Part shown: in pieces, positions 1 to 8,500 of the stretch
How positions within the stretch are numbered: position 1 is the stretch's first letter
Layout of the letters: each line of letters opens with the position of its first letter
Source of the DNA: Cellulosimicrobium protaetiae
GTDB taxonomy: Bacteria; Actinomycetota; Actinomycetes; Actinomycetales; Cellulomonadaceae
Direction: 5' to 3'
Assembly: GCF_009708005.2 (NCBI RefSeq)
Contig: NZ_CP052757.1
Span: 4,526,001-4,590,000, forward strand
DNA length: 64,000 nucleotides
Position numbers and translations under genes: made by a program
The notes under the pieces: generated by a model
Told to the model about the DNA's origin: nothing
The model's database searches: none
What the model saw: only the letters and a program-made list of their open reading frames with translations

Positions 1-585
1 CACCGGCGGGGACCACGACGACACGAGGTCCGGCACCCCCGTCACGTGGCCGATCACCCGGTGCCCCAGGTCGAGGAGATGGCGCGTGGCGGCCCGCCCG
101 GTCGCGACGTCGTCGAGGCGGACCGTCACCTGGTCGGCGGGACCCGAGCCGACGAACGCGAGCGGCCGCGCGAGCCCGAGGAGCGAGCGCACCTCGTCGT
201 CGTCCAGCGGCAGCCCGACCACGAGGGTCCCGTCGACCCGGTGGCGCAGGACGCTCGGGTCGACCCGGCGGCGGGACGCGGTCCGGCGGACGTCGAACGT
301 GTACAGCAGGACGTCGTAGCCCAGGTCGCGCAGGGCACGCTCTGCCCCCTCGATGACGTTCGCGAAGAACCAGCGGTTGACCCACGGCGTGAGGACGCCG
401 ATCGTGCGCGTGCGCCCGGTGGCCAGCGACGACGCGGACGGCGTGGGCACGTACCCGAGCCTGGCCGCCTCCGCGAGCACGCGCAGGCGCGTCGCCTCCG
501 AGACGTTGGGCAGGCCGCGCAGGGCGCGCGAGACGGTCGCCGTGGACACCCCGGCGGCCTGGGCGACGTCGTCGATACCTGCCAC
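1..585 (-). CDS. LacI-family transcriptional repressor (3' part outside window)
   Basis: The visible 195 residues hold an N-terminal LacI helix-turn-helix (residues about 3-25, with VAQAAGVSTATVSRALR), the hinge region (about 40-55) and the start of the sugar-binding periplasmic-protein-like core (RTIGVLTPWV onward). The gene runs off the left edge, so the effector-binding C-terminus is missing. I chose the GTG at 585; an in-frame GTG at 603 would add six residues, and neither has a strong ribosome site. It diverges from map, and the spacer holds a LacI-type palindrome, so autoregulation is likely. The sugar or regulon controlled cannot be told from what is visible. Confident for the family, not for the target. 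Confidence 0.9.
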   Translation of the reverse strand, partial: MAGIDDVAQAAGVSTATVSRALRGLPNVSEATRLRVLAEAARLGYVPTPSASSLATGRTRTIGVLTPWVNRWFFANVIEGAERALRDLGYDVLLYTFDVRRTASRRRVDPSVLRHRVDGTLVVGLPLDDDEVRSLLGLARPLAFVGSGPADQVTVRLDDVATGRAATRHLLDLGHRVIGHVTGVPDLVSSWSPPV

Positions 586-652
586 GACGGGTGATGCTGC
601 CACGGCACGGGGTGCGTGGCGAGGCGCCGTGCCACATCGTGAGCAGATCGAT

Positions 653-664
653 GCAAGCGCTTGC
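653..664. promoter_or_regulatory. LacI-type operator palindrome
   Basis: GCAAGCGCTTGC is a perfect 12-base palindrome with the central CG and the AAGCGCTT core typical of LacI/GalR-family operators. It lies 68 bases upstream of the lacI-type start and about 120 bases upstream of map. Autoregulation of the repressor gene is the simplest reading; control of map, a housekeeping gene, is less likely. Confidence 0.65.
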
Positions 665-782
665 TGCGCGGCGGACCGATATCGTGGGGAGGCCCGCCCG
701 CGTCGCACCACGCGACGCCGTGGCACCACCCGATGCCGCCGCGCGTCCTCGGGCACACGACCTGCGAACCGGAAGGACCACG

Positions 783-1574
783 ATGATCGAGCTGAGGACC
801 CCGCGGGAGATCGACCAGATGCGACCCGCAGGACGGTTCGTCGCCGACGTCCTCACCACGGTGCGCGCGGCCACGAAGGTCGGGACGAACCTGCTCGAGC
901 TCGACGAGGTCGCCCACAAGATGATCCGCGACCGCGGGGCCGAGTCCTGCTACATCGACTACCACCCGTCGTTCGGCGCGAGCCCGTTCGGCAAGGTCAT
1001 CTGCACGTCGGTCAACGACGCCGTGCTGCACGGCCTCCCCCACGACTACGCGCTGCGCGACGGCGACCTGCTGAGCATCGACTTCGCCGCGTCCGTCGAC
1101 GGCTGGGTCTCGGACTCCGCGCTGTCGTTCGTCGTCGGGACTCCGCGCGCGGGTGCGCTGGGCGAGGCTGACGCGAAGCTCATCCAGACGACGGAGCGCG
1201 CGCTCGAGGCGGGCATCGCCGCCGCGCAGCCCGGCAAGAAGACGGGCGACATCTCCGCGGCCATCGCCGACGTCGCGCACGCGGCGGGCTACACGGTGAA
1301 CACCGACTTCGGGGGGCACGGCGTGGGCCGCACGATGCACGGCGAGCCGCACGTCCCCAACGACGGCCGCCGCAAGCGCGGGTTCCCGCTCAAGCCGGGC
1401 CTGGTCATCGCGATCGAGCCCTGGTTCCTCGAGACCACGGACGAGATCTACACCGACCCCGACGGCTGGACCCTGCGCTCGGCCGACGGGTCGCGGGGCG
1501 CCCACAGCGAGCACACCGTCGCGATCACCCCGGACGGCCCGGTCGTCCTCACCGCGCGCGAGCCCCGCGACTGA
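783..1574 (+). CDS. map: Type I methionine aminopeptidase
   Basis: This cytosolic metalloprotease removes the initiator methionine from new proteins. The 263-residue product is full length for the family. The metal ligands are recognisable in order: Asp100 in SIDF, a second Asp about 11 residues later (GWVSD), His179 in GGHGVGRTMHGEP, Glu in IAIEPWF and Glu in HSEHT. The ATG at 783 is preceded by GGAAGG; longer in-frame readings upstream are low-complexity translation of the promoter region. It is a single gene diverging from the lacI-type repressor, and a decayed block of 21-base repeats begins eight bases after the stop. Actinobacteria often carry more than one MetAP; which paralogue this is cannot be told. 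Confidence 0.95.
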   Translation: MIELRTPREIDQMRPAGRFVADVLTTVRAATKVGTNLLELDEVAHKMIRDRGAESCYIDYHPSFGASPFGKVICTSVNDAVLHGLPHDYALRDGDLLSIDFAASVDGWVSDSALSFVVGTPRAGALGEADAKLIQTTERALEAGIAAAQPGKKTGDISAAIADVAHAAGYTVNTDFGGHGVGRTMHGEPHVPNDGRRKRGFPLKPGLVIAIEPWFLETTDEIYTDPDGWTLRSADGSRGAHSEHTVAITPDGPVVLTAREPRD

Positions 1575-1581
1575 CCGACCG

Positions 1582-1663
1582 CGAGGCAGCGGCCCGGTAG
1601 CGCGAGGGTACGGCCGGGTACCGCGAGCTGGAGGCCTGGTGACGACCGTGTCTCTACCTCGGC
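1582..1663. repeat. Decayed 21-base repeat block (3 reverse units, 1 forward unit)
   Basis: Units beginning CGAG at 1582, 1603 and 1624 keep an exact 21-base step although their bodies have diverged from the consensus CGAGGTAGAACCCTGGTC. A facing unit, GACCGTGTCTCTACCTCGGC, lies at 1644-1663. The block sits between the convergent 3' ends of map and the GNAT gene, and the GNAT stop codon TAG (complement of 1654-1656) is inside the facing unit. Confidence 0.7.
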
Positions 1664-2028
1664 GGAAGGAGCTTCCGGAAGAACGTCGCCGACGCGTCGT
1701 AGCCCAGCGCTTCGTAGAAGGGCGCGGCTCGCCGCGTCGCGAGAGCGACGTACGCCGACCCGGACGCGGCCCGCCCACTCCTCGGCCGCGCCCACGAGGA
1801 GGCGCCCGGTCCCGCGGCGGCGCGCACCGACGTCGACCATGACCTCCTCGACCCACGCCACGGGCGCGTTGGCGAAGAGCGTCGCGTGGCGGTGTGCCAC
1901 GAGGTAGCCGACGACGTCGTCCCCCGCCTGCGCGACGACCACGAGCGCGTGCGGGTCGGCGAGGAGCAGCGCGAACGACGCGTCGAGGTAGGGCCGCAGG
2001 TCACGAGGTAGTGCTCCGCCAGGTCCAT
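1654..2028 (-). pseudogene. GNAT-family N-acetyltransferase, broken by frameshifts
   Basis: No single frame reads through the gene. The first residues (MDLAEHYLV) are in the frame of the ATG at 2028. The body, from LRPYLDASFALLLADPHA through the acetyl-CoA loop region EEVMVDVGARRRGTGRLLVGAAEEW, is one frame over. The C-terminal strand and helix (GSAYVALATRRAAPFYEALGYD) return to the first frame and end KLLPPR-stop. Two compensating single-base shifts, near 2000 and near 1767, are therefore needed; the second is certain because both flanks are typical GNAT sequence. The body frame has no ATG or GTG of its own upstream, because a TAG in the 2034-2054 repeat blocks it. Either a decaying gene or two sequencing errors in GC-rich DNA. 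Substrate unknown. The stop codon is supplied by a 21-base repeat. Confidence 0.8.
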
Positions 2029-2033
2029 CTCGC

Positions 2034-2054
2034 GACCTGCGGTTCTACCTCGCG
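2034..2054. repeat. Single 21-base repeat unit
   Basis: A forward-orientation unit (GACCTGCGGTTCTACCTCG plus two bases), five bases upstream of the broken GNAT start codon and one base from the stop codon of the HAD gene. It belongs to the same family as the blocks at 1582, 12188, 17328, 17668, 41470, 43244 and 63941. Confidence 0.75.
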
Positions 2055-2055
2055 G

Positions 2056-2880
2056 TCAGGGCAGGAGGCTGCGCAGGAGGTGGGCGGCGCCGTCGTCCTC
2101 GATCGAGCCGGTGACCTCGTCGGCGGCGGCCTGCACGACGGCGTCCGCGTGGCCCATCGCGACGCCGTGCGTCGCCCAGCGGAGCATCTCGACGTCGTTG
2201 CGCCCGTCGCCGACCGCGACCGTGCGGTGGGGCTGGACGTGCAGCGCGCGGCGCACGAGCTCGAGCCCGGTCGCCTTCGTGACGCCGAGCGGCGCGATGT
2301 CCATCCACGCCGTCCAGCCGACGGCGTAGGTCACGTCGTCCAGGCCGAGGCGCTCGACGAGGTCGTGGAACTGCTCGCTCGTGGACCCCGGCGAGCGGAC
2401 GATCACGCGCGTGACCTCGCCCGACCACAGCTCGTCGAACTCGACGACGCGGTGCACGCCGTCGAGCTCGCCGTCCGGGAAGAGCTCGTTCATGCGGAAC
2501 CCGACGCCCACGTCCTCGACGGCGTACCGCGCGTCGGGCAGGTGCTCGCGCAGGAGCCGCAGGGCCGGTCCCGGGTCGAACGTGACGACGTCCTCCAGGA
2601 CGTAGCCGTCGGGCTCGTCCGGGTCGAGCCGCGCCGTCACGGCGCCGTTCGACGCGACCACCCAGCCGCGGTCGATCCCCAGGATCTCCGCGACGGGCGT
2701 CATCGCGAGGAGCGAGCGACCGGACGCGAGCACCACGTGGTGGCCGGCCGCGCGGAGGTCGGCGACGGCGTCCCGCACGTCGTCCGACAGCTCCTGGTCG
2801 TAGGACATGAGCGTGCCGTCGATGTCGAGCGCGACGAGCATCGGCCCGGACGCGTCCTCCGGGACCAGGGGGTCGGTCAC
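2056..2880 (-). CDS. HAD-superfamily hydrolase, Cof type
   Basis: A 274-residue phosphatase of the Cof/IIB branch of the HAD superfamily. Motif I is DIDGTL near residue 19, motif II includes LASGRS near 50, and motif IV is [11 protein letters not shown] near 230. The region between them is the large IIB cap. These enzymes dephosphorylate small phosphorylated metabolites such as sugar phosphates, flavin or pyridoxal phosphate; the substrate is not evident here. The GTG start at 2880 overlaps the serS TGA by four bases (GTGA), so it is co-transcribed and translationally coupled with serS. Linkage of serS with a HAD gene is common in actinobacteria, as far as I recall. Confidence 0.92.
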   Translation of the reverse strand: MTDPLVPEDASGPMLVALDIDGTLMSYDQELSDDVRDAVADLRAAGHHVVLASGRSLLAMTPVAEILGIDRGWVVASNGAVTARLDPDEPDGYVLEDVVTFDPGPALRLLREHLPDARYAVEDVGVGFRMNELFPDGELDGVHRVVEFDELWSGEVTRVIVRSPGSTSEQFHDLVERLGLDDVTYAVGWTAWMDIAPLGVTKATGLELVRRALHVQPHRTVAVGDGRNDVEMLRWATHGVAMGHADAVVQAAADEVTGSIEDDGAAHLLRSLLP

Positions 2881-4160
2881 GCAACCACCGGCTCGAGCAC
2901 CTCGAGTCCGCCGAGGTACGGGCGCAGGCCCTCGGGCACGCGGACCGAGCCGTCGGCCTGCTGGTGGTTCTCGAGGATCGCGACGATCCAGCGCGTCGTG
3001 CCGAGCGTGCCGTTGAGCGTCGCGACGGTCCGCGTCTCGTTCTTGCCGTCGACCTCGACGCGCTCGCGCACGTTGAGGCGGCGCGCCTGGAACGTCGTGC
3101 AGTTCGACGTCGACGTGAGCTCGAGGTAGCGCTGCTGCGTGGGCAGCCACGCCTCGCAGTCGAACTTGCGCGCGGCGCTCGACCCGAGGTCGCCCGCGGC
3201 GGTGTCGATGACGCGGTACGGCAGGTCGACGAGGCGCAGCATCTGCTCCTCCCAGCCGAGCAGGCGCTGGTGCTCCGCCTCGGCGTCGGCCGGGTCGCAG
3301 TACGAGAACATCTCGACCTTGTGGAACTGGTGCACGCGGATGATGCCGCGCACGTCCTTGCCGTGCGATCCGGCCTCGCGGCGGTAGCACGCGCTCCACC
3401 CGGCGTAGCGCAGCGGCCCGCCCGAGAGGTCGACGATCTCGTTCGCGTGGTAGCCCGCGAGCGCGACCTCGCTCGTCCCGACGAGGTAGAGGTCGTCCTT
3501 CTCGAGGCGGTAGATCTCGTCCGCGTGGGCGCCGAGGAACCCGGTGCCCTGCATGACCTCGGGGCGCACGAGCGTCGGCGTGATGACGGGCGTGAACCCG
3601 GCCGCGATCGCGGTGTCCATCGCGGCGTTGAGCAGCGCGAGCTCGAGGCGCGCGCCCACGCCCGTGAGGTAGTAGAACCGGGCGCCCGAGACCTTGGCGC
3701 CGCGCTCGGTGTCGATCGCGCGCAGGCCCTCGCCCAGGTCGAGGTGGTCGCGCGGCGTGAAGCCCTCCGCCGCGAAGTCGCGGATCGTCCCCTCCTCGCG
3801 CAGCACGACGTAGTCGTCCTCGCCGCCGGCGGGCGCGCCCGCGACGACGTTCGAGATGCGGTACAGCAGCCCGCGCAGCTCCTCCGCCGCGGCGTCCGCG
3901 TCGGCCTGGCGCGCCTTGACGTCGGCCGCGAGCTGCTTGGTGCGCGCGAGCAGCTCCTGCTTCTCCTCCCCCTGCGCCTGGGCGACCTGCTTGCCGAGGG
4001 ACTTCTGCTCGGCGCGCAGGCTCTCGAACTCGCTCAGCGCGGCGCGGTGACGGGCGTCGGCGTCGAGGGCGGCGTCCACCAGCGCGGGGTCGTCACCACG
4101 GGTGACCTGGCTGGCACGGACGATGTCGGGGTTGTCGCGCAGGAGGCGGAGGTCGATCAC
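2877..4160 (-). CDS. serS: Seryl-tRNA synthetase
   Basis: Cytosolic class II aminoacyl-tRNA synthetase charging tRNA-Ser (and tRNA-Sec where present). The 427-residue product has the N-terminal coiled-coil arm (about residues 30-105, rich in Glu, Lys and Gln) that grips the long variable arm of the tRNA, then the catalytic core. Motif 2 is seen in [17 protein letters not shown] with the following [10 protein letters not shown], and motif 3 in [14 protein letters not shown] near the C-terminus. The start at 4160 gives the usual [12 protein letters not shown] opening. It is the first gene of a two-gene unit with the HAD gene and diverges from the lipid kinase gene. Confidence 0.98.
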   Translation of the reverse strand: MIDLRLLRDNPDIVRASQVTRGDDPALVDAALDADARHRAALSEFESLRAEQKSLGKQVAQAQGEEKQELLARTKQLAADVKARQADADAAAEELRGLLYRISNVVAGAPAGGEDDYVVLREEGTIRDFAAEGFTPRDHLDLGEGLRAIDTERGAKVSGARFYYLTGVGARLELALLNAAMDTAIAAGFTPVITPTLVRPEVMQGTGFLGAHADEIYRLEKDDLYLVGTSEVALAGYHANEIVDLSGGPLRYAGWSACYRREAGSHGKDVRGIIRVHQFHKVEMFSYCDPADAEAEHQRLLGWEEQMLRLVDLPYRVIDTAAGDLGSSAARKFDCEAWLPTQQRYLELTSTSNCTTFQARRLNVRERVEVDGKNETRTVATLNGTLGTTRWIVAILENHQQADGSVRVPEGLRPYLGGLEVLEPVVA

Positions 4161-4232
4161 GCCAGCAGCCTAACGAACTGCGCGGTCCGCGGTCGCGGCC
4201 CCTTTCCGCGCCGGCCCCGCTACGGTGTCGCC

Positions 4233-5375
4233 ATGTCCTGGACGCTCTGGCTCGCGATCGCGGCGCTCGCCGTCGCCGTCGTCGCGCTCGTCGTCGCGCT
4301 GGGTCTGCGTGCGCAGCAGACCCGGCAGCGCCGCGCGCACGGCGACGTGCCCCCCGCCGAGGAGCCGGTGGTCGAGGACGACCCGCGCGAGCTCGTCGCG
4401 TTCGTCGCCAACCCGTCGAAGCCCGACGTCGCGGGGCTGGAGGCGGTCGTGCGGGGCGCGTTCGCCGACGCCGCGCTGCCCGACCCGCTGTGGTTCGAGA
4501 CGACGGTCGAGGACCCGGGCGTCGGGCAGACGCGCGCGGCGCTCGCCCAGGGCGCGGACGTCGTCGTCGCCGTGGGCGGCGACGGCACGGTCCGCGCGGT
4601 CGCCGAGGCCATGGTGGGCAGCGGCCGCACCATGGGCCTGGTCCCGGTGGGCACCGGCAACCTCCTCGCGCGCAACCTCGACCTCCCGGTGGGAGACGCA
4701 CGCGCCGCGCTGGCCGTCGTGATCGCGGGGACCGACCGGCCCATCGACGTCGGCTGGGTGCGCGTGCTGCGCTGGGCGGACGCCGAGGACACGGCCGGCG
4801 CGGAGGGCACGGGGGCCGTGCCGCTCGACCCGGCACGCGACGCCGGGACGGAGCACATCTTCCTCGTCATCGCGGGCCTCGGGTTCGACGCCGCGATGGT
4901 CGCCGACACCGACGACGACCTCAAGGCCAAGGTCGGCTGGGTCGCCTACTTCGTCGCGGGGATCCGGCACCTGCACGGGCGCCGGATGCGTGCCAGCCTC
5001 CAGCTCGACGACACGCCGCCCGTCGACGCCCGCCTGCGCTCGCTCCTCATCGGCAACTGCGGGCGGCTCCCCGGTGGTCTCACCCTCCTGCCCGACGCGG
5101 TGATCGACGACGGGATCCTGGACATCGCCGCGATCGACACGCGCGGTGGGGTCGTGGGCTGGGCGCAGCTCTTCGGGGAGGTCGTCATGCAGGGTCTCGG
5201 CGTGCGCAACGACCTGCCCGCCAAGATCGGGCGCATCGACCACGCGCGCGCCCGACGCGTGCGGGTGCGCGTCGAGGACGGCGAGCAGGCGCAGGTCGAC
5301 GGCGACGTCCTCGGCCTCGCCGTCGAGATCGAGTCGCGCGTCGACCCCGGCGCGCTCGTGGTCCGCACCGCCTGA
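4233..5375 (+). CDS. Diacylglycerol/sphingosine kinase-family lipid kinase (DagK type)
   Basis: The 380-residue protein starts with one membrane segment (about residues 5-28), then an acidic linker, then a DAGK catalytic domain. The nucleotide-binding motif VAVGGDGTVRAV lies near residue 112, followed by GLVPVGTGNLLARNL, the second signature of the family. The C-terminal half carries the lipid-binding domain (NCGRLPGG, DDGILD and a closing EVDGD-like segment). It phosphorylates a membrane lipid, probably diacylglycerol, to phosphatidate and would be tethered to the inner face of the membrane. It diverges from serS with only 72 bases between. Exact lipid unknown. Confidence 0.9.
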   Translation: MSWTLWLAIAALAVAVVALVVALGLRAQQTRQRRAHGDVPPAEEPVVEDDPRELVAFVANPSKPDVAGLEAVVRGAFADAALPDPLWFETTVEDPGVGQTRAALAQGADVVVAVGGDGTVRAVAEAMVGSGRTMGLVPVGTGNLLARNLDLPVGDARAALAVVIAGTDRPIDVGWVRVLRWADAEDTAGAEGTGAVPLDPARDAGTEHIFLVIAGLGFDAAMVADTDDDLKAKVGWVAYFVAGIRHLHGRRMRASLQLDDTPPVDARLRSLLIGNCGRLPGGLTLLPDAVIDDGILDIAAIDTRGGVVGWAQLFGEVVMQGLGVRNDLPAKIGRIDHARARRVRVRVEDGEQAQVDGDVLGLAVEIESRVDPGALVVRTA

Positions 5376-5512
5376 GCCGTCGTCCAGGAGCGGCCGCCCG
5401 ACGGGCTCCCGCCGCCCTCCGCGGTGGAGGCCTGGTGAGCGTCCCGCGCGGACCTGCGACGACGCCTCGCCCGGGTCGGGAACGGCCCACGGCGCCCCCG
5501 TAGGCTGGTCGG

Positions 5513-8500
5513 GTGACGATCCCGGCCGCCGCGCTCCCCCCTGCCCGCCCGCTCCCCGCTCGTCGGTGGCGGCAGGGCGGAGCCCGGGCGACGGCGCTCG
5601 TGACGGCCGGCGTGCTCGCCCTGCTCACCCTCCTGGGAGTGGTCGTCGCCCCCTCGGCGTCCGCGACCCCGACCGGCACGGTGGCCGGCACCGCCGCCGC
5701 CGGCACGACGGCGGCCGGCGACGCCACCGTGCCGACGCACGACCCTCGGCCGATCGTGCTGGTCGCCGTCGCGGGGCTGTACTGGAGCGACGTCTCGCCC
5801 AGCGCGACACCCACGCTGTGGTCGATGATCCGCACCGGGTCCGTCGCGTCGCTGAACCTCGGGCGCACCACCTGCACGACCGACGCCTGGCTGACGCTCT
5901 CCGCCGGGCAGATGGTCTCGACCTCCACCCCCGCGACGGAGGGGGCGGAGGAGACGGAGGAGGAAGAGCCGACCGGCACCGAGGCGCCCACGACGGGCTG
6001 CCCTCCCCTGCCCGTCCCGGCCACGACGACGTCCGGTGCGACCGCGCCCGAGGCGCGGCCCGCCGACGTGCCCGGCTGGGCGACGCTGACGGCCCCGTCC
6101 GAGGAGGCGGCGACCGCACCCACGATGCACCACGCCCCCGGGACGCTCGCCACGCGGCTCGGCGAGACCGGCGTGTGCACGACGGCGGTCGGCCCCGGCG
6201 CGGCCGTGATGCTCGCCGACCCCGCGGGGCACGTCGACCGGTACGCCCCCGCCCTCGCCGCGCTGCCCGCGGGGGACCTGGACGCGTGCGACGTCACCGT
6301 CGTCGACCAGGGCGAGATCGTCGACTCCTCGGCGGGGCGGGGCGAGAGCCTCGACGAGCTCGACGACGCCCTCTCGCGCGTCATGGACGAGGTCGACCGC
6401 GGCACCCGCGTGCTCGTCGCGGGCGTGTCCGCGGGGCCGGTCGGCGAGCCCGGGCTCCAGGTCGTCGTCGACTGGCGCAAGGGCGAGCCCACGAGCCGCT
6501 GGCTGCACTCCCCCAGCACGCAGAAGGACGGCCTCGTCCAGCTCGTCGACCTCACGGCGACGGTCGTCGAGTCGGCCGGCGGCAGCGTCGAGGGGCTCGA
6601 CGGCGCACCGATGACCCTGGGCGAGGTCCGGCGCATGGACGTCGCGCGCACGGTCGAGAACCGGCAGTACCTCAACGTCCTCACGAGCACGATCCCTACG
6701 CTCTACCCGGTGCTCGTCGGGCTGCTCGTGGCGACCCTCGTCGTCGCGCTCGGCAGTGCCCTGTGGTCACGTCGCTCGGCCGCGCGCCGCGGGCTCCCCC
6801 CGCGCCCCGGCCCGACCGGCCGACGTGTGCTGTCCGCCGTGCTCATGATCGCCGCCGCGGCGCCCGTCGCCGCGTCGCTCGCGAGCCTGTCGCGCTGGTG
6901 GGTGTGGAGCGCCCCGGCGCCCGCGCTCACGCTCGCGCTCGCCGTGAGCGCCGTCCTCGTCGCGCTCGTCGCGTGGGCCGTGTCCCGGCTGCTCCCGCGC
7001 CGCCCGTGGGCGCTGCCGACCGCGCTCGCGGGCGTCACGTGGCTCGTCCTCACCGTCGACGGCGCGACGGGCACGACGCTCCAGCAGGCGTCGTTGCTCG
7101 GGACGTCCGCCGTCGTCGGGTTCACGCGGTTCTACGGCTTCAACAACGTGACGTTCGCCGTCTACGCCGTCGCGGGCCTCGTGCTCGCGGGCGGGCTCGC
7201 GACGGCCGCCCTGGCCCGCGGACGACGGCGGCTCGCCGCCTGGCTCGTCGTGGCGGTCGGCGCCGTGACCGTCGTCATCGACGGCTGGCCCGCGTTCGGC
7301 GCCGACTTCGGCGGGATCCTCGCGCTCGTCCCCGCGTTCGCCGTGCTCGCGCTGCTCGTCGGGCGGGTCCGGATCACGTGGCTGCGCGCCCTGGTCGTCG
7401 CCGGGCTCACGGTGGCGGTCGTCGCCGTGGTCGCGGTCGTCGACTGGCTGCTGCCCGGCGGCAGCTCCCACCTCGGCGGGTTCGTCCAGAGCGTCATGGA
7501 CGGGGCCGCGCTCGAGGTGATCGGCCGCAAGGCGCTCGGCGCCTGGGACACGGTCGCGCAGCCCGCGGGCGCGCTCGCCGCGGTGCTCGTCGTCCTCGTC
7601 GCCGTGGCCGCGCTGCGTCCGGACCGCTTCCGCCTGCCCGAGGTCGCCCAGGCCTACGAACGATGGCCGCTGCTGCGCGAGCTCGTGGTCGCGCTCGTCG
7701 TCGTCGCTGGCGTCGGCTCGGTGCTCAACGACTCGGGCGTCATCATCGCCGTCATGGTCGTCGTCGTCGCGACGACGATGATCGTGCCGGGGTTCCTCGC
7801 GGACGCCTCGCCCGCGCGCGCGACCTCCGGCGTACCGGAGCCGGGGATCCGGCGCACGCCCACGATGCTCCTCACCGTGGGCGGGGGGCTCCTGCTCGTC
7901 GTGCTGCTCGCGTCGGCCGTGCTCGGCTCGGTCGACCAGCGCCCCGGGTCGGCCGCGTCGCGCGCCGGGAGCGAGGCGACCGTGACCCGCGCCGACGCGA
8001 TCGCGACCGACCGACCGCTCGTCGTCGTCGGCACGACGGGCGTGACGTGGAGCGACGTCACCGCCGCCACCACGCCGACGCTGCACGCCCTGCTCACCGA
8101 CGGGGCCGGCGCGGGTGGGGTCGCCCAGCCCACGGGCGCGGCGAGCCGGTGCACGGTCGGCGGCTGGCTCGCGCTCTCGGCAGGGCAGCTCGCCGAGGTC
8201 GCGACCGAGCGCGCACCCGACGGCACCTGGGCGTGCCCGACCGTGCAGCCCGTCCCGGACGACGGCGCGGCCGGCGGCGCCCGGGTCGACGGGTGGGACG
8301 ACCTCGTCGCGCTCCAGCAGGGCTCGGGCTACCAGGCGCACCTCGGTGTGCTCGGCGACGCGCTCGCCGGAGACGGGACGACCGGCTCGGCATCCGCCGT
8401 GTGCGCGACCGCCGTCGGCCCCGGTGCCGCGCTCGCGCTCGCGGACTCCTCCGGGGACGTGGCCCGCTACCGCGACGTCTCGTCCGTGACGACGCCCGGG

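Noticed and set aside
126-1856. Long Arg/Pro/Gly-rich reading frames opposite map and in many other places
   Set aside because: They are shadows of real genes in a very GC-rich genome: low complexity, no domain, and covering genes with clear motifs on the other strand.
5376-5512. Repeat unit after the lipid kinase gene
   Set aside because: CGCGGTGGAGGCCTGGTG at 5420 resembles the decayed unit at 1624, but a single diverged copy without spacing support is too weak to annotate.
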